Below, in pieces: positions 8,810 through 15,539 of a DNA stretch of 33,965 nucleotides (within the stretch, counting starts at the first letter, position 1; each line of letters starts with the position of its first letter). The translations under genes and the position numbers were made by a program. Origin of the DNA: Elioraea sp964533585 (GTDB lineage Bacteria; Pseudomonadota; Alphaproteobacteria; Acetobacterales; Acetobacteraceae); the NCBI GenBank assembly GCA_964533585.1, contig CAZHMM010000020.1:1-33965 (forward strand). The letters run 5' to 3'. The notes under the pieces are model-generated. The model was not told the DNA's origin and searched no databases. It was given only the letters and a program-made list of their open reading frames with translations.

Positions 8810-9802
8810 GGGTGGCTCGCTCGGCAGGTGCCGCTCGACCAGGTAGAGCGGGCGGCCCTTGGTCTCGTTGAACACCCGGCCGAGATACTCGCCGATGATG
8901 CCGAGCGTGATCAGCTGCACGCCGCCCAGGAACAGCATCACCGTCATCAGGCTCGGGTAGCCGGCGACCGGGTTGCCGAACAGCAGCGTCTTCACCACCA
9001 CCACCGTGCCGTAGATCAGCGCCACCGCGGCGGTGAGCAGGCCGAGATAGGTCGCGACCTTGAGGGGTGCCACGGTGAAGCTGGTGATCCCCTCGAGCGA
9101 GAGGTTCCAGAGCTTCCACCAGTTCCACTTGGTCCGGCCGGCCGCACGCGGGGCGCGGTCGTACAGCACCGCGCGCGACGGGAAGCCGACCCAGGCGAAC
9201 AGCCCCTTCATGAAGCGGTGCTGCTCGCGCAGGCTCAGCAGCGCATCGACCGCGCGCCGGCTCATCAGGCGGAAATCGCCGGTATCCTTCGGCAGCGTCA
9301 CGCGGCCGCCGATCCGCTGCATCAGCCGGTAGAACGCGGCGGCGGTGGCGCGCTTGATCACGCCCTCGCCGTGACGCACCCGGCGCTGCGCATAGGCGAT
9401 GTCCACCCCTTCGCGCCAGGCGGCGACGAGGTCGGCGATCACCTCCGGCGGGTCCTGGAGATCGGCGTCGATCACCACCACGGCGTCCGCGCCGCGCGCG
9501 TGGTCGAGCCCGGCGGTCAGCGCGATCTCCTTGCCGAAATTGCGCGAGAGATTGACCACCGCGACGCGCGGATCGGCCGCGCGCAGCGCCAGCATCACCG
9601 CGAGCGTGGCATCGCGCGAGCCGTCATTGACGTAGACGACCTCCCACGGCGCGCCGAGCGCGTCCATCGCCGCGGCGAGGCGGTGGTGGAACTCGGCCAG
9701 CACCTCCTGCTCGTCGAAGGCGGGCACCACCACCGAGAACGCGGGGCGCGTCGCCGCATCCGGCCGTGCCTGTCCGATCGAGGGTATCGCTGTCTGACGC
9801 AT
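8747..9802 (-). CDS. GtrB/ArnC-like polyprenyl-phosphate glycosyltransferase (GT2)
   Basis: A 351-residue GT2 enzyme of the dolichol-phosphate mannosyltransferase/GtrB type. The catalytic domain includes FSVVVPAFDEQEVL, VVYVNDGSRDAT, LSRNFGKEIALTAGLDHARG and VIDADLQDPPEVI. Two C-terminal transmembrane helices follow (about residues 240-265 and 282-302). Such enzymes load a sugar from UDP/GDP-sugar onto undecaprenyl phosphate for use by a GT-C partner outside; the neighbouring DUF6311 membrane protein is a candidate partner (inference). ATG 9802 is preceded by AGGACAGG, which lies in the arm of a hairpin. The last roughly 20 residues form a non-conserved tail overlapping the DUF6311 gene. Confidence 0.9.
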   Translation of the reverse strand: MRQTAIPSIGQARPDAATRPAFSVVVPAFDEQEVLAEFHHRLAAAMDALGAPWEVVYVNDGSRDATLAVMLALRAADPRVAVVNLSRNFGKEIALTAGLDHARGADAVVVIDADLQDPPEVIADLVAAWREGVDIAYAQRRVRHGEGVIKRATAAAFYRLMQRIGGRVTLPKDTGDFRLMSRRAVDALLSLREQHRFMKGLFAWVGFPSRAVLYDRAPRAAGRTKWNWWKLWNLSLEGITSFTVAPLKVATYLGLLTAAVALIYGTVVVVKTLLFGNPVAGYPSLMTVMLFLGGVQLITLGIIGEYLGRVFNETKGRPLYLVERHLPSEPPSTGAEAGDQPAERAALGRVA

Positions 9803-9805
9803 GGG

Positions 9806-9846
9806 CCTGTCCTGCGCCGGCGCCTCGTGCGCCGCGCCGGGACAGG
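9806..9846 (-). promoter_or_regulatory. Hairpin covering the ribosome binding site of the GtrB-like gene
   Basis: CCTGTCC at 9806-9812 pairs with GGACAGG at 9840-9846, and CGGCGC (9818-9823) pairs with GCGCCG (9829-9834) inside. On the minus-strand transcript the 3' arm is the only Shine-Dalgarno-like sequence before the ATG at 9802. The structure could therefore mask translation initiation. Confidence 0.4.
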
Positions 9847-9888
9847 ATAGCGCCGCTCACGGCAGCCCGGCAGCGATAAGATGGCAGC

Positions 9889-9906
9889 GCCGGGGCAGAG
9901 CCCGGC
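9889..9906 (-). terminator. Candidate hairpin terminator after mlaC
   Basis: GCCGGG at 9889-9894 pairs with CCCGGC at 9901-9906, starting 8 bp past the mlaC stop. There is no uridine tract on the minus transcript, so it may be a weak or Rho-assisted terminator, or only mRNA-end structure. Confidence 0.3.
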
Positions 9907-9913
9907 CGCGCGA

Positions 9914-10534
9914 TCAGTTCGAGGCGAGCTCGCTCGCTTCGAGCTGGGCCAGCTGGCGGCGCATCGCGTCGAGCAGCGTGTCGAGCCGGCCGCCGCCGCG
10001 CTGGATCACGGAGCTGTACTCCGAGCGCTGGGTGATGCGCAGCGAGGTGCCCTCGGCCACCAGATCGACGATCAGGGGGCGGCCCGAGGCCTCCGAAACC
10101 AGCCAGTCGAGGACGACTGCCGGCTGGCCCGGCCGGCTGACCGTGGTCGCGACCGACACGCCGTCCTCGCCGCGCGCTTGCGTCCGGCCGACCTCGAAGG
10201 TGACGCCCTGCAACTCGCCGAATCGGGAGGAGAGGTTGCGGACAAGCGTCTCCTCGAACAGCTCCAGGAACTGGGCGCGCTGCGCCTCGGAGGCGGTGCG
10301 CCAGTGTCGGCCGAGCACGAACTGGCCGACGCCGCGCACATCCACCGCCTCGCGCAGGAGGCGCGCCACCTCGGCCCGCTTCTCCGGCAGCGGCGCGTCG
10401 CTGTCCAGCACGCCGACCAACGCCTTGCCCTGCGCCTCGATGAACGCCGCCGCGCGGCCGGCGCGATCATCCGCGCGGGCGCCGGCGACGGGCAGGGCGG
10501 CGAGCAGGCCGGTCAGAAACATCCGTCGCTGCAT
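9914..10534 (-). CDS. mlaC: MlaC-like phospholipid-binding periplasmic protein
   Basis: A 206-residue exported protein of the MlaC/Ttg2D family. The N-terminus MQRRMFLTGLLAALPVAGARA looks like a Tat-type signal (RRMFLTG). The mature part has the family's GRHWRTASEAQRAQFLELFE and YSSVIQRGG near the C-terminus, and the usual length. MlaC shuttles phospholipid between the outer-membrane MlaA complex and the inner-membrane MlaFEDB transporter. Two in-frame ATGs exist (10540 and 10534). AAGGAG directly abuts the first and lies 6 nt before the second, so 10534 is the better start. It follows mlaA by 16 bp; mlaFED genes are not in the window. Confidence 0.9.
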   Translation of the reverse strand: MQRRMFLTGLLAALPVAGARADDRAGRAAAFIEAQGKALVGVLDSDAPLPEKRAEVARLLREAVDVRGVGQFVLGRHWRTASEAQRAQFLELFEETLVRNLSSRFGELQGVTFEVGRTQARGEDGVSVATTVSRPGQPAVVLDWLVSEASGRPLIVDLVAEGTSLRITQRSEYSSVIQRGGGRLDTLLDAMRRQLAQLEASELASN

Positions 10535-10550
10535 GGTCATCTCCTTGCCA

Positions 10551-11327
10551 TCACTCCGGCGGCCGGAACCGCCAATCGAAATAGCGGCGTCGCGGCGGGG
10601 CCTCGTCGAGGATGTCCCGCGCCCGCTGCTGCTGATAGATCGAGCGCAGCGCCGCGTAGGGATCGAGGCTGTCGCGCCGCAGGGCGTCGATTGGCTCAAT
10701 CAGCTGCTCGCGGGTATCCAACGCCTGCGTCGCGGTGCGGGTGATGCGCAGCGTCCGCACGGTGTCGCCCTGACCGACGTAGTTCCACGGATCGGTGGCT
10801 ATGTCGATCCCGCGCCCGAACACGTCACGCAGATTCGACGGCCCGAGCAGCGGCAGGACGATGTAGGGCCCGCCATTGGTCGTGCCGGCCCAGACGCCGA
10901 GCGTCTGGCCCATGTCCTCGAATTGCGGCTCAAGCCCGAGATCCGAGGCGAAGTCGAAGATGCCGAGCAGGCCGACCGTGCTGTTGACAACGAAGCGCGC
11001 GATCGCCTTGCCCGCCATCTCGGGCTTGCCCTGCAGCAACTGATGGGCGGCCGTCTTCGGCAGCAGCAGATTGTCGATCACGTTGCCGATGCCGGTGCGC
11101 ACGGGCTGCGGCAGGAACAGCCGGTAGGCCTCGGCGGCTGGGCGGAACAGCATGACGTCGAACGCGTCGTTGACCGCGTAGGTGACGCGGTTCAAAGGCT
11201 CGATCGGGTCGTTCGTCTCAAAATACTCCGCGCGCGCCTCCGGCTCGCTTTCGGGCGGCACCGCGGCGCAGCCGGCGGCGAGGCCGGCCGCGAGCAGGGC
11301 GAGGAGACGCAGGGCGGTGGGGCGCAT
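10551..11327 (-). CDS. mlaA: MlaA (VacJ) outer-membrane lipoprotein
   Basis: A 258-residue lipoprotein. MRPTALRLLALLAAGLAAGC gives a short signal peptide with the lipobox LAAGC (lipidated Cys20). The mature protein shows the family motifs NDPIEPLNRVTYAVNDAFD, the long amphipathic region ending FVVNSTVGLLGIFDFA, and GPYIVLPLLGPS. MlaA sits in the outer membrane and removes misplaced phospholipid from the outer leaflet, passing it to MlaC, encoded immediately downstream. ATG 11327 is preferred because it gives a compact signal peptide and has AGGA about 8 nt upstream; a GTG at 11357 would add ten residues. The gene diverges from metF. Confidence 0.93.
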   Translation of the reverse strand: MRPTALRLLALLAAGLAAGCAAVPPESEPEARAEYFETNDPIEPLNRVTYAVNDAFDVMLFRPAAEAYRLFLPQPVRTGIGNVIDNLLLPKTAAHQLLQGKPEMAGKAIARFVVNSTVGLLGIFDFASDLGLEPQFEDMGQTLGVWAGTTNGGPYIVLPLLGPSNLRDVFGRGIDIATDPWNYVGQGDTVRTLRITRTATQALDTREQLIEPIDALRRDSLDPYAALRSIYQQQRARDILDEAPPRRRYFDWRFRPPE

Positions 11328-11406
11328 CAGGACGATCCTGCTCACGACAATGGACACGAAGGGTTCAGGGGCGTGTGAGGCTTATCACGTCAGCGCGTGT
11401 CGGACG

Positions 11407-11454
11407 AGGGTGGGCGCCCCGTCGCGGTCCGCGTGACGGGACAAAGCTCACCCT
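11407..11454. promoter_or_regulatory. Large compound stem-loop between mlaA and metF
   Basis: A 9-bp outer stem, AGGGTGGGC (11407-11415) with GCTCACCCT (11446-11454, one G-U), encloses an inner stem CCCGTC (11418-11423) with GACGGG (11435-11440), which itself contains GCG/CGC. It lies in a 283-bp intergenic region (using metF GTG 11611). It could be part of the metF leader RNA or the mlaA leader. It does not match the SAM-II, SAH or cobalamin riboswitch cores that I know, so it is left unclassified. Confidence 0.45.
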
Positions 11455-11610
11455 AACGGCACGCCGCAGCAACTAGCACATACATATTAGTGAAGGGTTA
11501 TGCCCACTGCGGTGATGGCTGAAGCGCATGAGGCGGATGCCCGGTCGGCCCGCTCTTGCATCGCCGCCGCGCGCGCGCCATTCACGTGCGGGCCCATCAG
11601 GAGCGCCATC

Positions 11611-12552
11611 GTGACCTCTGTGACGTCCCCCTCCGTGCTCGCGCGCTGGGCCGCCGGCCCGCGCGGCGCCGTGCCGCCGATCGGCGATCCCGCGCTGCCG
11701 GTGCCGAAGCTGTCGTTCGAATTCTTCCCGCCCAAGACCGAGGCGCTGGAGCAGCAGCTCTGGGCCTGCATCCGCCGGCTCGAGCCGCTGGCGCCACGCT
11801 TCGTCTCCGTCACCTATGGCGCGGGCGGCACGACGCGCGAGCGCACCCACGCGACGGTCGCGCGAATCGCCGCCGAGACGACTCTGACGCCGGCGGCGCA
11901 CCTCACCTGCGTCGGCGCGAGTCGGGAGGAGGTGGACGCCGTCGCGCATGCCTATTGGCAGGCCGGGATCCGCCACATCGTCGCGCTGCGCGGCGACCCG
12001 CCCGCCGGGGTGACGTCGTACGAGCCGCATCCGGAGGGGTATGCCTATGCGGCCGATCTGGTCGCCGGGCTGCGGCGGATCGGCGCCTTCGAGATCAGTG
12101 TGGCGGCCTATCCGGAGACCCATCCGGCGGCGGCGAGTGCGGCGGCGGATCTGGACAACCTCAAGCGCAAGATCGATTCGGGAGCCACCCGAGCGATCAC
12201 GCAATATTTTTTTGATACAGACGTTTATCTGCGCTTTCTCGATCGGTGTCTGGCGGCGGGGATCGGTGTGCCGCTGGTGCCGGGCATCCTGCCGGTGACC
12301 AACTTCGGCCAGGTCGCGAAGTTCAGCGCCATGTGCGGCGCGTCGGTGCCGGCTTGGCTCGCGCGGCTGTTCGATGGGCTGGACGCCGATCAGGAGACCC
12401 GGCGGATGGTCGCCGCCGTGGTGGCGGCCGAACAGGTGCGCCGGCTCCAGGCCGCCGGGGTGGACGAGTTCCACTTCTACACCCTGAACCGCCCCGACCT
12501 GGTCTACGCGATCGCGCATATCCTCGGCGTCCGCGCGGCGCGGGCGGCCTGA
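11611..12552 (+). CDS. metF: 5,10-methylenetetrahydrofolate reductase
   Basis: FAD-dependent TIM-barrel enzyme reducing methylene-THF to 5-methyl-THF for methionine synthesis. Motifs: LSFEFFPPKTEALE near the N-terminus with the catalytic Glu, FVSVTYGAGG, AHLTCVGAS, HIVALRGDPP, and RAITQYFFDTD, all canonical. The C-terminus has DEFHFYTLNRPDL. The frame is open from an ATG at 11500, but GTG 11611 is chosen: CAGGAG lies 7 nt upstream, the product is then 313 residues, and residues coded by 11500-11610 show no family similarity. ATG 11500 has only AAGGG two bases away. Codons 12202-12228 are strikingly A/T-ending compared with the rest of the gene. Confidence 0.92.
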   Translation: MTSVTSPSVLARWAAGPRGAVPPIGDPALPVPKLSFEFFPPKTEALEQQLWACIRRLEPLAPRFVSVTYGAGGTTRERTHATVARIAAETTLTPAAHLTCVGASREEVDAVAHAYWQAGIRHIVALRGDPPAGVTSYEPHPEGYAYAADLVAGLRRIGAFEISVAAYPETHPAAASAAADLDNLKRKIDSGATRAITQYFFDTDVYLRFLDRCLAAGIGVPLVPGILPVTNFGQVAKFSAMCGASVPAWLARLFDGLDADQETRRMVAAVVAAEQVRRLQAAGVDEFHFYTLNRPDLVYAIAHILGVRAARAA

Positions 12553-12630
12553 GTCGGCAAGGGCCGGCGGGAAAGATTACTCATCAGCGATCTTGCTGCA
12601 ATCTGACCGGCGCAGCCTCCTCCGGCGAGA

Positions 12631-12648
12631 GGGGCCGATCCTGGCCCC
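12631..12648 (+). promoter_or_regulatory. Hairpin in the leader of the PEP-CTERM gene
   Basis: GGGGCC (12631-12636) pairs perfectly with GGCCCC (12643-12648) around GATCCT. It lies 28 bp upstream of the PEP-CTERM start codon and just before the GAGGAGG ribosome binding site. The rest of the 124-bp metF/PEP-CTERM gap contains an AT-richer stretch (about 12572-12606) that could hold a promoter, but no clear -35/-10 pair is visible. Confidence 0.3.
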
Positions 12649-12676
12649 GCGCACATTGCGAGAGGAGGACTTCGCC

Positions 12677-13270
12677 ATGCGCCGCTCATATCTGCTGGCC
12701 GCGACCGCGGTCGCGCTCGGCATCTCGGCCGCGACTCGCGCCGGGGCGAGCCTGCTGGGCCGCGAGATGGTGCCCGCCGACTGGTACCACACGGTCGGGC
12801 AGATCTCGGATCAGATCGTCTGGACCGCGGATGAGTTCACGATCGGCTTCGGTATCGAGACCATTGGCCTCGCCGTGTCCGGAACCGGCGCTGGCGTCGG
12901 CATCCAGGTCGACTTCGACGCCGCATCGCTGTCCCTCGTGCTGGTCAATCCGACCGGATTCGGCTTCACCATCGCGCCCTTCAACGGCCCGGTCTTCGCC
13001 ACGCTGCTGCCGCACGGCATCACCGGCGCGACCGTCAATGCCGCGACGACGATGGCAGGCTTCGACGACAGCCGGGTGACGCTGACCGACACCGAGATGC
13101 GCATCAACTGGAACGGCCTCGGCTTCCAGACCGGCACCGAGGTGCTGATCGACTTCGCGTTCGGCGAACCGGGCACGCCGCCCGAGACAGCGGCCGCCGA
13201 ACCCGCGACCCTGAGCCTGTTGGGGCTCGGCGTGCTCGGCCTCGCCGCGGTACGGCGTCGGACGGTCTGA
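12677..13270 (+). CDS. PEP-CTERM sorting-domain protein
   Basis: A 197-residue exported protein. An N-terminal signal peptide (MRRSYLLAATAVALGISAAT then RAGA) is followed by a small beta-rich, unassigned domain. The end reads AEPATLSLLGLGVLGLAAVR and then RRTV: an EP-containing motif, one hydrophobic helix and an Arg cluster, which is the PEP-CTERM architecture (here AEP rather than PEP). Such proteins are cleaved by an exosortase and are linked to exopolysaccharide production. GAGGAGG eight bases upstream fixes ATG 12677. No exosortase is in the window. The stop lies only 7 bp from the stop of the convergent CHAD gene. Confidence 0.85.
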   Translation: MRRSYLLAATAVALGISAATRAGASLLGREMVPADWYHTVGQISDQIVWTADEFTIGFGIETIGLAVSGTGAGVGIQVDFDAASLSLVLVNPTGFGFTIAPFNGPVFATLLPHGITGATVNAATTMAGFDDSRVTLTDTEMRINWNGLGFQTGTEVLIDFAFGEPGTPPETAAAEPATLSLLGLGVLGLAAVRRRTV

Positions 13271-13277
13271 GCCCGCG

Positions 13278-14846
13278 TCAGCCGCTCCAGAACGGCGCGC
13301 GGTCGGCGAGGGTGGTCCAGGCCTCGGCCGCATCCTCCCGCGCGTGCGCCGCCTTGGCCGCGACCCAGCCTTGCACCACCCCCGCGGCCCAGGCGCGGCC
13401 CGGCTCGCGCTTCGCGAGCGTGTGCATCAGTCCGGCCGCCACCGCCGTGTCGTTCAGATGGCCGAGCGCATCCTGCACCGCGCCGACCGCCTTCTGGAAC
13501 CGCCGCCGCTTCTTCGCCCCGTACAGCCCGCCGAACAGTTCGCCCGCATAGCGCATCCGCTTGGCCTGGATGCGCAGCGCATGCAGCGCCGGGATGTCGA
13601 GCTGGGCGAAGCCTTCGCCCGCGCGCATCAGCCGCTTGTGCCGGCGGCTCAGGGCGGCGGCAGCGAAGTCCTCGAGCGGAGTGTCGCGCAGCAGGGCCGA
13701 CTCGGCGTCCTCGCCCGCGCGCCACGGTGGGGCGACGACCGCCGCGGCAAGGTCGAGCGTGAGCAGGCGGAACGCAGCAGCCCCGAGCACCGCACGCACC
13801 TGGGCATAGGCGGCGGCGCGCGCGGCCTCGGCGGCGCGGGCGAGGCTCGCGATCGCCGCCTCGCCCGGAAAAGCCGCGAGGATCTCGCCGAGCGCGCCGG
13901 CGATGAACACGTCCCAGTCCCGCGCCGGGCCAAGCGCGCGGGCGAGCGCGCCAAGCCGGTCCTTGAGGTCGGTCACCGCCGCGCAGCCGATCGCCGGGCG
14001 GAACAGCGTCAGCGCCGTCCGCAGCCGCCGGATCGCCACCCGCGCCTGGTGCACGCCCTCGGGGTTCGAGCCTTCCGCCGCGATCGGTGCAGCGGCGAGC
14101 AGCGCGAGCGTGAGCTGGCCGATCGCCCGGCAAGCGCCGTCCTCCACCGTCGCCGCGCTGGTGAGGTCCGGCGGGCCGCGCCAGTGCGGCCGGGCCGGCA
14201 CGCCAAGCGCGACCGCGCGCGCCTCCTCGGCGAGGCTTGCCACCGGCACCGCGACCGGCCGGTCGGCGGCGAGCGCGCGCAGGAGGTCGAGCCCATCGGC
14301 CAGCGCCTCTTCCGGTACGGCAAGGGTCAGCCGTGCGAACGCGCGCTCCGCCGCCACCGCGCGCAGCCGGCCGGCGAACAGGGCGGCGGTCATCCCTCCG
14401 CTGAGCCGCAGCGTGACGCGCCGGCCCGAGGCGGCGGCAACGGCGGGCAGCGGCACTGCCTCCGCTTCCTCGGGGATCAGCCCAGCGAGCAGGTCGGCGT
14501 CGGGACCGGGCCGGGGGAGGCGGGCCTCCGCCAGCACCGGTGACAGCCGGGCAGGTTCGGCGCGCGCCTCCTCGCCCGGCAGGCTGCGCAGCAGGCGCTG
14601 CACTGCGCCGCGGCCGCGCGGCTCGACGGCGAGCGCGAGTCCGGCCGCGGCCAAGGCTCCTTCGGCAGTGTCGTGGAAGACGATGGTCACCTCCGCGCCG
14701 CGCGCCGGGCCGAGCCTCCGGGCGGCAAACGCGGGATGACGCAGCAGCCCGGCCGCCGCGTCGGGCGCGACGGCGAGTTCGAAGGCGACCAGGCGGGTCT
14801 GCGGCGCCTCGGCACGCGGCGCCGCGCCGGAGGCATCCGGGCTCAT
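13278..14846 (-). CDS. CHAD-domain protein with degenerate CYTH-like N-terminus
   Basis: A 522-residue protein. The C-terminal half (about 235-520) is a CHAD helical domain, with the paired basic signatures GVHQARVAIRRLRTAL and LHALRIQAKRMRYAGELF that bind polyphosphate in this family. Residues about 15-200 resemble a CYTH (triphosphate tunnel) fold in layout, but the ExExK motif is replaced by FELAV (22-26) and the LRxR strand reads LALAVE (70-75), so catalysis is unlikely. ATG 14846 overlaps the sixA stop by 4 bp, so the two proteins are probably made together. A role in polyphosphate granule biology is inferred from the domain. Confidence 0.85.
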   Translation of the reverse strand: MSPDASGAAPRAEAPQTRLVAFELAVAPDAAAGLLRHPAFAARRLGPARGAEVTIVFHDTAEGALAAAGLALAVEPRGRGAVQRLLRSLPGEEARAEPARLSPVLAEARLPRPGPDADLLAGLIPEEAEAVPLPAVAAASGRRVTLRLSGGMTAALFAGRLRAVAAERAFARLTLAVPEEALADGLDLLRALAADRPVAVPVASLAEEARAVALGVPARPHWRGPPDLTSAATVEDGACRAIGQLTLALLAAAPIAAEGSNPEGVHQARVAIRRLRTALTLFRPAIGCAAVTDLKDRLGALARALGPARDWDVFIAGALGEILAAFPGEAAIASLARAAEAARAAAYAQVRAVLGAAAFRLLTLDLAAAVVAPPWRAGEDAESALLRDTPLEDFAAAALSRRHKRLMRAGEGFAQLDIPALHALRIQAKRMRYAGELFGGLYGAKKRRRFQKAVGAVQDALGHLNDTAVAAGLMHTLAKREPGRAWAAGVVQGWVAAKAAHAREDAAEAWTTLADRAPFWSG

Positions 14847-15376
14847 GGCGCGGGTTTCGGCAGATCGCGCGGGCAGACGAAGCGCACGAGCCGCGCATTG
14901 CCCTCGGCCAGCCCCCACCACGGTGTGGCGACCGCGAACTCGGCGAGCGTCGCCGTCGGGTAGCGCTCGGCCAGCCGCAGCGCATCGATGCCGCCGCGCG
15001 CCATCGCGGTCGGGCCGGCCAGCGCGAGGGCGAGATTGTGCAGGCCCGGATTGTGGCCGATCACCAGCACACTGCGCGCCGTCTCGGGCACCGCATGCAG
15101 CAGGTCGAGCAGCTTGCGCGCGGGCGCGAGATAGAGCGCCTCGACCGTGTCGATCACCGGGCTGTCGTCGAACGGCTCGAGCAGCGCCAGCGTCTCCTGC
15201 GTCCGCCGCGCCGAGGACACCAGCACGATGTCTGGCGAGAGACCGAGGCCACGCATCTCGCTGCCGATCGCCGCGGCGTCGGCGCGGCCACGCGCGTTCA
15301 GTGGACGGTCGTGGTCGGGCAGCGACGGGTCATCCCAGGACGACTTGGCGTGGCGGAGGAGCAGAAGCTGGCGCAT
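14843..15376 (-). CDS. sixA: SixA-like phosphohistidine phosphatase (histidine phosphatase family)
   Basis: A 177-residue small histidine phosphatase. It begins MRQLLLLRHAKSSW, carrying the RHxK/RHG-type catalytic His, continues with DHDRPLNARG, SSARRTQETL, and has the second catalytic His in VLVIGHNPGLHNLA. The length fits SixA. SixA in Escherichia coli dephosphorylates histidine on phosphotransfer or PTS proteins; the substrate here is unknown. The frame is open to 15457, but the ATG at 15376 begins exactly at the family start. It is translationally coupled with the CHAD gene, a pairing I regard as common in alphaproteobacteria. Confidence 0.85.
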   Translation of the reverse strand: MRQLLLLRHAKSSWDDPSLPDHDRPLNARGRADAAAIGSEMRGLGLSPDIVLVSSARRTQETLALLEPFDDSPVIDTVEALYLAPARKLLDLLHAVPETARSVLVIGHNPGLHNLALALAGPTAMARGGIDALRLAERYPTATLAEFAVATPWWGLAEGNARLVRFVCPRDLPKPAP

Positions 15377-15539
15377 GGAGGGTGACGCTGGATCCCAGGG
15401 CCGGATCGGCCGCGCGACCATGGCATGGAACCGCCCCGGCCGTCTGCCCCGGGCCATGCCGGAATCACATGCGTGTCAGCGGAGCCTCGCGGCTCACGCG
15501 GTCGCGCCCATGTGAGCGGCGTCGGCAGGGAATGGTGCG
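15377..15539. promoter_or_regulatory. Divergent intergenic region before the photolyase/SDR operon
   Basis: This 163-bp gap separates sixA (minus) from the stress-type operon (plus), so the operon promoter should be here. A small hairpin GAGCC/GGCTC lies at 15482-15495, and AGGGA (about 15527-15531) is the ribosome binding site for GTG 15540. I looked for the Rhodobacter sigma-E type TGATCC element and for an EcfG-type GGAAC...CGTT pair; neither is present in recognisable form. Confidence 0.35.

Noticed and set aside
11455..11610. SAM-II, SAH or cobalamin riboswitch upstream of metF
   Set aside because: I looked for the conserved cores of these classes and did not find them. Only generic secondary structure remains, which is reported as unclassified.
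11500..11610. N-terminal extension of metF from ATG 11500
   Set aside because: The 37 residues lack family similarity and the spacing of AAGGG to this ATG is only two bases, while GTG 11611 has a well-placed CAGGAG.
12811..14985. Long minus-strand frame across the PEP-CTERM, CHAD and SixA genes
   Set aside because: Its translation is Arg/Ala-rich with no family motif and is contradicted by three supported genes.
15426..15460. EcfG general-stress promoter (GGAAC...CGTT) before the SDR/photolyase operon
   Set aside because: GGAAC is present, but no CGTT follows at 16-17 bp.
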